Source: Icerya purchasi (taxonomy: Eukaryota > Arthropoda > Insecta > Hemiptera > Monophlebidae). Taken from it: a DNA stretch of 64,000 bases. Below are positions 46,190 to 56,808 of the stretch, piece by piece; position 1 is the stretch's first letter; every line of letters starts with the position of its first letter. The notes under the pieces were generated by a model that ran no database searches, had not been told where the DNA came from, and saw nothing but the letters and a program-made list of their open reading frames with translations. The position numbers and the translations under genes are program-made. The stretch lies in NCBI GenBank assembly GCA_039619475.1, contig CM077115.1, forward strand, positions 554,550,826-554,614,825. The letters run 5' to 3'.

Positions 46190-47055
46190 TTTTGCAAGAC
46201 GCGGAAGGAAAAATTTAAAAATCTAGTACGAAATGCTATGCAGACGACACCGTTCTTCTGGCTGACTCTTGCGAACAGTTACAAAACATTATTAACGAAG
46301 TTAATGAAGCCGGTAAAAAAAATGTGGACTAGGGATAAATGAAAACAAAACAAAAAATTTATGATATAGTCAGAGTCGCAAACAACATCGAAACACAACT
46401 ATTCAGATTAATCGGAAAACATCGAAAAAGTTAAACAATTTAACTATCTAGGATGTGTTATCATTACAGAGAAGCTTGATCACTGAAGTTAAACGAAAAT
46501 GTAGGAAAGCCTAAAGAACGTTTGAGAAGTTTTTAAAAAATTGTTAACGGACCAATCACTAAGTCTCCTCGCATAAGACAGAACTCTTCGTAAAATGCTG
46601 TATACATATATCCGATACACTAATGTATGGGGTCGAAGCAATGACACATATATCGTAAGAACACTGAAATATTTCGAAGCGTGCGAAATGTGGTTATATA
46701 CATACATACATAGAAGAACCTTGAAGGTATCCGAGATACAGAGAAAATGTCTAATGAATAGGTGCTAAAGAGAGCTAGAACGGAAATTGAAGAAATAAAA
46801 ACAAGAATAAGTATTTTGATCATATTGTACGAGGACAAAAATATGAACTATTATCGTTGATCATTCGCAGGGGAAAATAGAAGGGAGACGAGGAAAAGGT
46901 CGAAGAAGAATATCATGGAATGTCCGACAGTGGACTAAAAAATCATCGATAGGAGGACAACTGATGCAGGCGGCAAGAAGCCATAATATATGTACGAGCG
47001 TCTACGCGCAGGACACTGCGTACGACACGTCGAAGAGAAGTACTTTCTTCGGGTC
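46190..47055 (+). mobile_element. RTE-like non-LTR retroelement, RT catalytic motif to C-terminus
   Basis: YADDTVLLADSCEQLQNIIN (from 46237; YADD is the RT active-site box) is followed by GLGINENKTK, then a decayed region with TLMYGVEAM (46620), and a C-terminal GRRGKGRRRISWNVRQWT (46890-46940) followed by a QLMQAARS tail. This order is that of RTE-clade pol. Many stops and frameshifts. It is truncated upstream of the YADD box and has no identifiable 3' tail. Confidence 0.75.
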
Positions 47056-48773
47056 AACTCGAAAAAGGCCGCGCTACGTCTGTAGTTGAATTTCCGATTT
47101 TATTCACAAACGATATATCTTAGGAACGAGGTTCATATCAGTTTAGAATGCTGAAGGATGGTTTCCGTAAGTTCCCCACGTTAGTTTCTAGGGGAAGGTT
47201 CTACTTTAGCGATGGTTTTTAAGTTCTCGATTACACTTTAACATTCGCATAAAAATTATTATTAAACCAAGTTAAAAATTCGATACAATCGTTTTATAAA
47301 ATATAGCGTTTGCATCGCGCACGACAAACTTACACCCATTAATTTGACACCTTATGGCACGGACAATAAAATATATTACTGTGTCACTCCCATTAAAACG
47401 TGTTCAAGGTTACACACTACGAACGATTGCGCGCTTAAAGGAAACCTTCCGTTTCCTCTTAAACCGGTTACATTAATATTGCGTAATCCTCCGCCTACAT
47501 CGTGGTGTGCGACCGGTAATAATGTTTCACAGATCGTTGGCGTAAATATCGAATTACAAAAAAAAAAAAAAAAGGCGTTCAGAAATTACCCGCTATTTCG
47601 GTTTTCACTGTTCGTGTGCCTACGTATTCATCTCCCGGCGCCGGTATTACCACAAAAGTCCGCAACGCATGTGCGACAAGTTCGAGTACCGTTTCAGCGA
47701 GCGAACGGACACCTGCTAACTAATTCTTATTTCAACGTTAAGTTGCGTCGATTATCCGTTACATTTAGATTTTCCCGTCTGTTCCTTAAAAAAACTATCG
47801 CGGCAAAGAAAATTTGGTTTGAGCTGAAACAGTTTTGACACGGTTGCATAGTGAGACTGCGGCTGGTAGAGAAGGGAAAAGGAAAAATGACAAGTTTTTA
47901 TATCGGAAAAGGCAACTATTAAGAAAGGAAGTGGATAGCGATGCTAAGCATCGAGTAGAAGAAAATGCGAACAGGGAACTTTATCGAAGGTGCGAAGCGA
48001 ATATCTTCGACGTTGTTTCCTGCCCTTGCTCCGAACGGGTGATGTATATAATTTCGTTAAAATCGAATTCTCGTAAGCCGGTGATTCGCCAATAAAAGCT
48101 ATCGTATACGAGAAAGAAAATAGAGAGTTCTCTTTAAAAAGACGAACAGTTTTAAATTTTTTATGCAGCTGCATGAACAATTGAAAAGTCGAATTAAGCC
48201 AATGCTTCAACAGGCTTCAGTGTTCAACGCGTACAGTCGCGCCACGTGCAGTCATCGACTGCACAAATATTGGGCGCGAAAGAGAGAGAAAAGAAATTGG
48301 AGTGAGAAAAAATCTAAAAAAAATTTCAGCAGAAATAGCAAGGATATAGAATTTTTTCATAAGACGAAGAGCTTGCGAGACCAAAAATTCAAATAACATA
48401 TTAGGTGCAAGCGCGCGAATCAGAAATATAATGTACAAAGCAGCGGGTGGTCCAGGTAATTTAACGCTGGAAATTTACAAATTATGTTCTGCTAATATAG
48501 GAAAGTTATTATATATATATTAATTACAACGTAATTTTTAGGCTACCTCCATTACAAAAAAAATCTCCCAAAAATATGTTCCAATTTTATGTAACGTTTG
48601 TTATATTTTATAGGATTTTTGTGATTATTATACTCATATGGACGATTTAGAATTACGTTGTAAATTTTAATCATTTTATACAAAGTATAGAGAGACGGAG
48701 ACAGAAATATAAGCAAAGGGGCACAACCCCTTGCGAGGCCAAAATGGCCGAGTTTATATATATATATATATAT
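47056..48773. other. Putative intron sequence, less AT-rich, unassigned
   Basis: Bases 47340-48400 are less AT-rich and CpG-bearing, with open frames on both strands (longest 164 codons, 47344-47838). None has a known domain, and the longest contains a lysine homopolymer from an A run. A 14-bp inverted pair ATTACAACGTAATT / AATTACGTTGTAAT lies at about 48523 and 48650. I cannot assign this region; it may be an old element. Confidence 0.4.
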
Positions 48774-49182
48774 CAAGGCTGTGTCCACGGAGGGGTTGGG
48801 GGTTAAACCCTCCCATGAGAACTGAAATAGTTATTATAAATACACAAAAATCTGAAAAAAATCACAAATTTAAAATAAATATTGATGATTTTTTTTAGGA
48901 TGTTTCCATCTACTTTTAAAAGAAAAAAGAAAAAATATGCTCCATATTTTTAGGTACTTCATTAATATTTTATGCAAAAAAGAGTATAATTAATAACGTA
49001 TGTAATTTTTATTAATGTTCATATACGGGGTAATTCATTTATGTGAATTATTAATACATATAAATCAAAATGATGGAAATTATTAATAGTGCGAATATTA
49101 GTGAAAAATGTATTGTTATTTATAAAATAAATATGCAAAGAAAATTCCCCCCACCCCTTCCAAAATTTTGGGCACGGGCCTG
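48774..49182 (+). mobile_element. hAT-like MITE, family A, copy 3
   Basis: CAAGGCTGTGTCCACGG at the left and TTTTGGGCACGGGCCTG at the right are inverted termini. It is the most complete of the four family A copies. It sits between (TA)n tracts, so ATATATAT on both sides is compatible with, but does not prove, an 8-bp duplication. Non-coding. Confidence 0.85.
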
Positions 49183-49203
49183 ATATATATAATATATATA
49201 TAT

Positions 49204-49445
49204 ACAGGATGCGGCAGCATAACTTGCTTTTTTAAAATGCGCCACTTTTTTTCTACTAAATTTTGTTAAAGAGAAATGATAACAGAAAATCGAAATAAAA
49301 CTGCGAGAAGGGAAGAAGCATACATATTGCCCTCCAATTGGGGGGGATCTAGAGTATCCGTTATTTCGATTTTCTGCTTTATTATTTCTCTTTAAAATAA
49401 AAAAAAAGTGGCGCATTTTAAAAAATCATGTTATGTTGCCGCATC

Positions 49446-49449
<4 letters not shown>
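49204..49449. mobile_element. MITE with long inverted repeats in a (TA)n tract
   Basis: Termini ACAGGATGCGGCAGCATAAC (left) and its near reverse complement (right) extend to arms of about 95-100 bp with small indels, including TTTAAAATGCGCCACTTTTT in both arms. Total 246 bp. It is flanked on both sides by TATATA, consistent with insertion at TA or TATA. Superfamily not determined (Tc1/mariner-like is possible from the TA target). No second copy in the window. Confidence 0.82.

Positions 49450-49498
<49 letters not shown>
49450..49498. repeat. (TA)n microsatellite
   Basis: About 24 TA units next to the MITE. Confidence 0.96.
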
Positions 49499-49503
<5 letters not shown>

Positions 49504-49549
49504 AACGATACTATTATATCTTCATATAATTGAATAAAATAAATTTTCA

Positions 49550-50960
49550 TGTCAGTTGCTAAGAAAATGGGAGCGAAGAAATGCAATGATTTCCGTTTGA
49601 TTGGTATTAAAAGACTCATAGACACTTTTTCTTGAGAATACTGCACAGAAGATTGTATACGGAAAATTAGACAATAGCCAATTTGGATATGCCGCAATGG
49701 GTAGTCTTCTGTATTCTTAGTATAAAAATACTATGACCAAAACTAACCGGGAAGTATACGTATGTTGTTTTATCAACTTTGACAGAATGATATGCTATGA
49801 ACAGCAAAGAAGACGAACATATCAATTTTGGAAGAACTAAACATTAAACGACGTCTCTATTTACATGGTGCCAACAGAAAATTTAATAATCAGTTGTACG
49901 GAAAAATGAGAACGGCCTCGAAAAATACATATTAACTAAAAGAGCAGAAAGAAAAAGAAACGGAGGCAGACCACCGACACGATGAACAGGCACTCTATTA
50001 CGTCTCACACTGGACTAAGCAGAGCTCAGGCAATACAGAACAGCCGAAATAGGAACAGATGAAAATTATATCAGATATACATTTCAACATAGATCACGAT
50101 ATAGTAATTGAGTTACCGACTATAGGAGAGAAAAAAGTAAAGATAAACTCTTTCAGATTAGTGGAAGAAAATCGATGAAAAGTGCGTAAAGAATTTATAT
50201 TCGGGAAACAAAAGGCCAACATAGACAACATCCATTTGGGGACTAATGATACGGATTAAACATCAACTAAACGAGAAGTAAAGGATGTAGCTTCGGCGCC
50301 ATTTTACTGTTCAACGTTTATTCCGAAATACAGAAACGTCAAGTGTTACCATGGCATAAAATGGCGAGAAGGTAAATCGGAATTTTGATAAGCATAAAAA
50401 AAAACCGAAATCTATAACATCGAAAAAGAACTGCGAGAAAGCACTATTTCAATTGATAAAGCTAAAGTAGCGTCATTGCTGAGTTAGCGAAAGTTGTAGC
50501 ACGGAACTAGTAGTTAAATGCTGATTAATCGAGACAGCCCGAAACGTGTTCATAAGGTGGTGTCGATGAAGGTGCTATGTAGTGCGTTAAATCTGACTTT
50601 AAAGGTAAATCGGATGCTACGTTTGGAACACATTGCTATCAGGAACGGAAACGCTTAAATCCACGATTTGGAAGGAAGTCGGGGCCTTCGACATACATAG
50701 ATCTACAGAAGACGAAATACAGAATTGCAGAAAGTAGCTAATACCGAAGTATTAAGGCGAATCACCGAAGACAGAAAAATATTGCAAAAATTGTTGTCGG
50801 AAAACGCGAAAGAGGTAGAGCAAAGCTAGACAGTATAAAAAATGGTCGAATATACAAAACTAACGCAACTGACACGCTGAACATATTGGTCTGCAATATG
50901 CAATAATCGGATATGGAAATAGAAAACAAAAAGTTTATTTTATATGTTCCGGGAAAAAGA
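49550..50960 (+). mobile_element. RTE-like non-LTR retroelement remnants, RT and C-terminus
   Basis: KKMGAKKCNDFRLIGI (49560-49615) is the RT entry motif (KKG....NYRPI type). It is followed by ILHRRLYGKLDNSQFGYAAM-like residues across frames and REVYVCFINFDRMI (49750-49795; FINFDRM for FIDFEKA). A C-terminal piece GGRPPTR (near 49960) comes next, then GCSFGAILLFNVYSEIQKRQ (50285-50345, the QGCVLSPLLFN box). A second C-terminal piece, CYVWNTLL to AEVLRRITEDRKILQKLL, lies at 50610-50800. The order is scrambled, so at least two broken copies overlap. None can be functional. Confidence 0.68.
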
Positions 50961-51029
50961 ATCGTATAGAGTGGCATTAGAATTATTAACGAGTATAGGA
51001 TTTTATAAGGATTTTATAAGGATTTTATA

Positions 51030-51110
51030 GGTAACGCAGGGTAGCCTAGTAGTTAAGATGCTTGTCTTCTAAACCAGAGGTGTCACAGGTTACTTGTTGT
51101 CGGGTTCTAA
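51030..51110 (+). other. tRNA-like sequence, possible SINE head
   Basis: TAGCCTAGTAGTTAAGA resembles a pol III A-box/D-arm, and CTTGTCTTCTAAACCAG resembles an anticodon arm with TCT in the loop, as in tRNA-Arg. The expected T-arm/B-box is unclear (GGGTTCTAAG at 51097 is out of register). Not a functional tRNA; could be a SINE head or chance. Confidence 0.3.
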
Positions 51111-51294
51111 GTGGCTCGTGCGCACCAGTGGCATTGATCCAACGACAAGAAAACTAAGCTAAAAAATTAAATAACTAGGCGATCCGAAATGGACGCAACA
51201 AAGGACAGCAGTGCGGACACCACAGAAGATGAAGGAAAGGAGAGGATAAAGGAAGAGTTAAAGGTTTACGCAGCCGAAAATAATTGAGTACCAG
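51111..51294 (-). mobile_element. I-like non-LTR retroelement, 3' end fragment
   Basis: Plus-strand landmarks GGCATTGATCCAACGACA, TAAATAACTAGGCGATC and GCAACAAAGGACAGCAG match, in order, the 3' region of the minus-strand copy at 20754-21475 (near 20795-20880). The fragment is therefore the terminal part of the same family in the same orientation. The coding tail is unrecognisable. Confidence 0.62.
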
Positions 51295-51440
51295 AGAAAT
51301 CTAGGGAAATAAAGGCAATCGAGAGGGAATGGCCCCAGAATTCTCTTCGGATCCATTAGGCTTAGTGTCATTATGAAAAGCTTAACTTCATAATCCATGA
51401 TACCTTATCAAGGATATATGGGACTTACTTTAATAATAGG
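51295..51440 (-). repeat. Dispersed repeat shared with 14155-14395
   Basis: The reverse complement of this segment follows 14157-14303 with the same motif order (AGTCCCA, ATATCCTT, AATGGATCC, GAGAATTCTGGGGCCATTCC, GATTTCTCTGGTACTC). It abuts the I-like 3' fragment directly, so the repeat may be part of a larger composite element. Confidence 0.5.
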
Positions 51441-52011
51441 ATTCAATATATATGCAAGCAAATTGGATGAATAATGTGGCTGGTCATTAACCGGAAAGAA
51501 CGAATTGATATTGTACGACGGTGCATCCGAAGTAGTTAGAAATAAAATCACAAAAAATCGCATCACCTTTTTTGACTATCTGATGTATTCGGCCGATTGG
51601 TGCAGTCTTGAATAGAAGCCAGCGAAGGGAAAAAAAAATTGTCGAGCGAAATGAATTACTACTTTGACCCGTTTTACCAGCGGACACAACGAAAAATACA
51701 ATTAAAAACCCTCTTCTATGTCATATAATATGGCAATTATTTGACCGCGAAGTAGCGGCGCAATTCAGCTACAAATGAAAATGTCTCGGTGTTCCTTACG
51801 TAATTTTTCACCAATTGTGTCGTCTGCGAGACCTCCATGGCGCGCACTTTTTCCAGTTTCGTCAATTCAAATTCTCTGCTTATTATAGAATACGTTTAGA
51901 AATAGAGCTACTTTCGGGTCAAGAACGTAAACGTAGTTTTTTATATTTGACCAAGAGATGGCTCGTACCACTAATTTACTTAAAACCGGTTTCCAAAGTT
52001 TTCCGTTTTTT
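51441..52011. other. Putative intron sequence, unassigned
   Basis: Open frames at 51487-51687 and 51815-52036 have no motif. Nothing recognised. Confidence 0.4.
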
Positions 52012-52345
52012 CTTTTCTTTTCCCGCCTTTATTTAACTATCAAGCCATTTGGCGGCCACCAACCAGTTAATATAGGAATAATGCCAACTAATGATAATTA
52101 ATTAGGAAAAGAGTTGCAGACAACTATGGCCGTAAATGCTCGACATGGCTGAATAAAATCTTTAGGAAAGAGAAATTGGTCAGACTGAGTCCAAGATACA
52201 TGGAGTACCTGTACTTGACCAATTAATGGTAATCATCGTATGCAATAATTATAACAAACAATCATGACAGCATAGTCCACGAATGTCTGCACAAAATCAT
52301 GGCGAACGGGAAACTGCCCAAATATTGCGTCGTCATCGGAATTAT
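52012..52345 (-). mobile_element. I-like non-LTR retroelement, 3' UTR fragment
   Basis: The reverse complement matches the 3' UTR of the element at 17050-17986 from about 17625 to 17955. Shared landmarks are TTTTGTGCAGACATTCGTG, CATGATTGTTTGTTATAATT, CAATTTCTCTTTCCTAAAGA and TGGTTGGTGGCC. The pyrimidine-rich run at 52004-52025 stands for the A-tail. No coding part is left. Confidence 0.78.
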
Positions 52346-52619
52346 ACAAATACTGCTCGCGGCACTTTAATGAAAATGAACTGTAGTTATTCGCGTGCGA
52401 ACATTTTAATTAATAATCGAAAACGTGTAATCGTAATCGCGGTTATAAAAACGAAGCGGCAAAGTGCGCTCAAACGTGTCGATAATTAATTAATGGAAAA
52501 TTTATGTTTATGTGCGAATAATCGGTTGCTTTATTCAATCGCATAATTGCAACGCGATAATCACAGAAGAATAACGGTAGCGCGGAAGAAGCGTCGGCCG
52601 TTAAGATGTGTATATTTAA

Positions 52620-53255
52620 AGGTCCTTTTGGGCTCAGAGCGATAAGAGAGATATTTAATAGTTGTGTCGCTCCAGCAATGACATAAACGTGATCCGCAAC
52701 AAAAATGGATAAAAGGAAAATGGAGAGTAGTAGTGATAATGCAATGTATAGGTCAATGCTAAATATCGGACGTAAAGGAGTCAGGAATACGATTATAAAA
52801 GGTAAGCTTAAAAATGCGATAAATTTTGTCAATGAATGCAAAAGGAAAAACTGGGAATGGACATGTAGCGAGACTAACGGACGATAGATGGACATATGGA
52901 ATAAAAAATTTGGTATTCAGGAAATATAAGGAATGGAGGTAGCCACAATTTTTACAATGGGAAGATAGTTTAACGAAATGTTTACATATGTAATAAATAA
53001 TACGAGAGGATCGCCCGGAACTGAATGGACAAGATTGATGAGGGAGGACTTTGCTCAGTATATGGGCTTCTAGTTTTAGCTTATTTTAGTTTTTATTTTT
53101 AATGTACTAATATAAATGTTTATAAATACTACACGCTTCGTTTATAGTACCGTAGCGGCTAATAAATAAATAAATAAAATAAATAAATAAGTAAATAAAA
53201 TAAATAAATAAATAAATTAAATAAATAAATTAAATAAATAAAATAAATAATCATG
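52620..53255 (+). mobile_element. Non-LTR retroelement (RTE-like), C-terminal fragment with AATAAA-type simple tail
   Basis: REIFNSCVAPAMTY (near 52650) is followed by MLNIGRKGVRNTIIKG, KNAINFVNECKRKNWEW (a WAGHVAR-type region) and TNGR-WTYGIKN across a frame change, then NNTRGSPGTEWTRLMREDFA with QYMGF and a stop at 53073. These are typical C-terminal residues (DR-RW..M-EAFAQ) of insect non-LTR pol proteins. A short AT-rich 3' UTR leads to an (AATA)n-type tail at 53157-53255. The 141-residue minus-strand frame here is a shadow. Confidence 0.7.
53157..53255. repeat. (AATA)n microsatellite
   Basis: Tandem AATA units with occasional interruptions; probably grown from the simple-repeat tail of the preceding retroelement. 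Confidence 0.92.
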
Positions 53256-54782
53256 AATAAGAGCGATTGAATTTCACATACAGTTTTATCTTTTTTTTTT
53301 TTTTTTTAATTCCTCTGAAAATTCCACGTATAGTGTATGCCATTTTTCATCCTATTTCGTCTCGTGTGTTTACTTCGATACGTCGATAATTGTTACAGAA
53401 ATACTTGAGACTGTTCCTTACGTGCTATACAATCAAAACCAAATAGCACTGAAGTATGACGCATAAACAGGCTAAATTCTTTTTTTGCTCGGGGAAACAT
53501 TTAGAAAGAGTTAATTAAAAATACGATTCGATAAACAACCGAAATTAGCAGAAAGAAAAAAACCTAGAACGGGAACAACAGGTGCAGCGGAAAAAAAATA
53601 GAACACAGGAAGTAGGACAGAAAGTTTAAAATTTAACAAAAAACAAAGAGAAACGTTTTACAGACAATAAATCGCTCAAGGAAAATGTGACTGAAATCGC
53701 AGACGATTACATTGTTGAAGTAATCTAGAAGTGAATCAAGTTCTAGAAAATATTATCATACTTCGAAGAAAAACAATAAAGAAATTTTAATCGAGTTTTG
53801 CTCATATTCTTTCTTGGAAAATCGAAATATGTAATGTCGATTTCGAGTATGCGCGATGATAAATATGTAAAAAAAAAAAAGAACTTGTCATCTGATTACG
53901 AGAAAAATGTCGTAAATCAGTTACGCAGTCTACGCGTGGTGCGTTAATTTATGTACAATTATGCCAATTGTCGCACATATTTTTGTATTTAGAGAAGTTA
54001 ATATAAATATCGATGTTTAATACTTTTTTTCCTTTTTTTTTTTTTTTTTTTTTTTTACGAATTCGCAAAATTTTTCCTTAAAGAAAATATCAAAATGTCG
54101 GAACGTCGTTTAAGCTATAACGTATTCTCGATGTTGTAAAAATGACAATACTCGTAAGATTAAACGATAATCAATCATATTGTAATGAAATATTAAATTT
54201 TTTTTCGAACAGTTTCGGCTTTTAATGGTAAATTAAAATTGCAACGGTTTTATCGTTTTAATTAATTGTGACTGCGACTTTTACACATCGGCAAATTTTA
54301 ATCTTTTACAATAACAGAATCCCGTGTTTTTTATTCCAGTTCTGTTATTTCTTCAGTTGAGTAGCAAGATAGAAAAACGGACCACTGTTACATTAAAATC
54401 AAAGTCCGAAGATTGGTTCATCTCTCTCGTTATCGAAAATAAATCTCTGAGCCAAGATGGCGATAACAATAATGAACGTTTTCAATTGTACGTCGATCAA
54501 GACGAGCAAAAAATTCAGGTGGACCATAGTTCGATATCAAAGCGTCCTCATTTAGCGATTGTGCTTGCGGCAAGTCAACTAACTCGACTTTTTCCGCAAA
54601 AGCGAAGGCAGTAGCACTAAATGGAAAAAGACTACGAGAAAAAGCAGCGTAGTCGAGGGGAGAGCACAAACAGCGTTAATCGGAAAAAATCAATCAGATA
54701 ACGGAAGAGATTTGTTTGAGGTCGTAACAAACGAATCCTATAACAACGGATTAGCCGTTCAACTATTTGTTTGAATTTGTAA
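53256..54782. other. Putative intron sequence, unassigned
   Basis: T run at 54028-54057. A 97-codon open frame (54324-54614) follows a TTCCAG acceptor-like site but has no recognisable domain and an overlapping open frame on the other strand; function not assigned. Confidence 0.4.
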
Positions 54783-55010
54783 CTAACCCTAGATTACCAC
54801 CTTTGGAATTCCACCACACCCACACGTCGAATCGACATATATATGCCCCAAAAATGGTTGTGTTTCAACGAAAATTTTCAAGGGAATCAGTGACAAAATC
54901 GAATATCAAAACATCAAAAAATTTATTCAAGTAAACTTTTTTAAATATTTCAGTTTCGTAACATGTAAAAATATTACTTTTGCAGTCTCTTAGTTGCATG
55001 ACTAGCGGAT

Positions 55011-55378
55011 AAGTCTTTCATAAAACACAGCAAACTGGGTAAGGCTGAGCACTTATAAGTCTTTCATAAAACACAGCAAACTGGGTAAGGCTGAGCACTT
55101 ATAAGTCTTTCATAAAACACAGCAAACTGGGTAAGGCTGAGCACTTATAAGTCTTTCATAAAACACAGCAAACTGGGTAAGGCTGAGCACTTATAAGTCT
55201 TTCATAAAACACAGCAAACTGGGTAAGGCTGAGCACTTATAAGTCTTTCATAAAACACAGCAAACTGGGTAAGGCTGAGCACTTATAAGTCTTTCATAAA
55301 ACACAGCAAACTGGGTAAGGCTGAGCACTTATAAGTCTTTCATAAAACACAGCAAACTGGGTAAGGCTGAGCACTTGG
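55011..55378. repeat. Minisatellite, 8 x 46 bp, essentially identical units
   Basis: The unit starts AAGTCTTTCATAAAACACAG and ends GGCTGAGCACTTAT. Unit starts lie at 55011, 55057, 55103, 55149, 55195, 55241, 55287 and 55333. No substitutions are seen between units except the last two bases of the final unit. Since 46 is not a multiple of three it cannot be an in-frame protein repeat. It lies inside the piggyBac-like element between the left end and the coding remnant. There are no spacers, so it is not CRISPR-like. Confidence 0.98.
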
Positions 55379-55479
55379 TGCAGCTCTACATATCTACTGA
55401 CAACACAGCGAAAAGGAACGAAAATGTTTGGAGGTAGGTAACATAACATCTTATAAAATACAAAATCGAAACAATTCAA

Positions 55480-55935
55480 TAATCACAAGTTTGGGAGAAA
55501 GTTTGAAAGAGACAAATTCCTGGTAGGTAGTCCAACGCGTAGGTGTAGACTACGTTCTTTCTGCACATTCGGGACAATATTTTCGCACGTGCTAACCATA
55601 AATGAACTTCGACTCTTCTTCGGAGGAATGCCTTTTGCAGGCTGAGTGGAAGACTGTTTTTTGGGAGGCACTCGCGACTGGTCGGAGATTTTATCGTCAG
55701 TTTTTAATGGTTCGTAATCGTCACTTGAAAAATCGTCACCGTCTTCTTCAGATGGTAAATAGTCTGGATCTTCGTCAGAAAAGTCATCAAGGTCTGAGTA
55801 TTAAATGATTGTCTTCTTCGGTGTCATTACCAATATCTTGGACGAGAAATTCTTCCTCAGTTCCGATTTCAGAATATGGAACCAATCTCAACTCTTCCAA
55901 GATCTCCTCGTCGGTAAGAATTTTTCTTTCCATTT
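55480..55935 (-). pseudogene. piggyBac transposase remnant: acidic N-terminus joined to C-terminal scrap
   Basis: Read on the minus strand from 55935. MERKILTDEEILEELRL and SEIGTEEEF form the acidic N-terminal region typical of piggyBac transposases, followed across frameshifts by an Asp/Glu-rich stretch and PPKKQSSTQPAKGIPPKKSR. After that an out-of-frame KYCPECAERT and RWTTYQEFVSF resemble a decayed C-terminal zinc-ribbon (C-x2-C...W-x-C). The catalytic DDD core of about 400 residues is absent, so an internal deletion seems to have joined the two ends. The start codon at 55935 lies about 385 bp from the right terminus. Confidence 0.65.
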
Positions 55936-56324
55936 TTGAAAAAAACTGAAATGAACCAACAACAATTAAGAACAGAAAAGACTAAGCTATAACCATTATT
56001 TCACATAAAAATCTAAGGTATGTACGAAATAGGTGCATGAGGAGGAACTTGTTGTTATACACATCAAAACAACGTGTGTATGGGATGGGCGCTCTTTACC
56101 ATCTACACGTCGTTCTGATGATGCCCTATGTTTCAAGAAAAAAAAACAAGCATTTACAGTGAATGTGACGCTACGCCCTGTCCTCTCTATAGCACAGACA
56201 CAGCTGATGGCGGAGAGCATATCTCGGCGCCCAAACCGCTGCAGCGCTCCTAGCGGTGATACCGGAAGTTTTTTTGCAAGATGCATATTGAATCGACGTA
56301 GGTGTGGTGGTAATCTAGGGCTAA

Positions 56325-56808
56325 TCGGGCAAATTAGTAGCGAAACCATTGCTCACGGGGGAAAAAAAGCAACGAATTTACAACAATAATTAAAAAGATA
56401 CACGAAAGTTTTCGAAGTCGATTTAACTTTCGTCAACGATATACTGACGACATGACATATTCTAGAAATGCCGTAATAGTCCCGCCAGTTGACAACTTTT
56501 TCGGTTCGTTTTTCTTTTTTACCAAAAGTTAGAACGGTATTCAGCCAATGGTGGTTGAGTTTATAATGGAGCTTTTTAATACCCTGCTAGTTCAGAAGGT
56601 TGTTAATGAAAGGAAATCGTTTGCGACTCGTTTATTTCATAATTGTACGTAATATTTACAATTTTAATTAATCAAAAAGCTACCAGAAGCCTCCGTAGAA
56701 ACGGATTTTATCTTATAAAATTCGCTTTTCACTTATTTAAATTAGTAAACTAATAATAATAGTCATCGGCTAATTAAAAACACGTTTTATTTCGAATTTT
56801 GATTGCAG
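56325..56808. other. Putative intron sequence, unassigned
   Basis: Nothing recognised besides the acceptor tract (56784-56808) of the next candidate exon. Confidence 0.4.

Larger units (their letters stand above)
54787..56320 (-). mobile_element. Internally deleted piggyBac-like transposon (1534 bp)
   Basis: Both ends carry the same 14-bp terminal inverted repeat CCCTAGATTACCAC (54787-54800 and, as reverse complement, 56307-56320), which has the CCCT/CCCTAG start common in piggyBac. Subterminal inverted motifs CACACCCACACGTCGA / CACACCTACGTCGA follow. CTAA occurs directly on both sides (54783-54786, 56321-56324), a 4-bp target duplication one base away from canonical TTAA. The interior holds a broken transposase N-terminus on the minus strand and eight identical 46-bp tandem units near the left end. 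Confidence 0.88.

Noticed and set aside
47344..47838. 164-codon open frame, the second longest in the window
   Set aside because: It spans a poly-A run read as lysines, has no domain, no splice or start context, and overlapping open frames on other strands; treated as chance.
52470..52895. 141-codon minus-strand open frame with hydrophobic stretches
   Set aside because: It is the antisense of a recognisable non-LTR C-terminal coding region on the plus strand.
54324..54614. 97-codon open frame after an acceptor-like TTCCAG
   Set aside because: No recognisable domain, equally open antisense frame, and no phase link to the other candidate exons; left unassigned.
55011..55378. Regular 46-bp repeats as a possible CRISPR array
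   Set aside because: Units are directly contiguous with no spacers, in a eukaryotic transposon.
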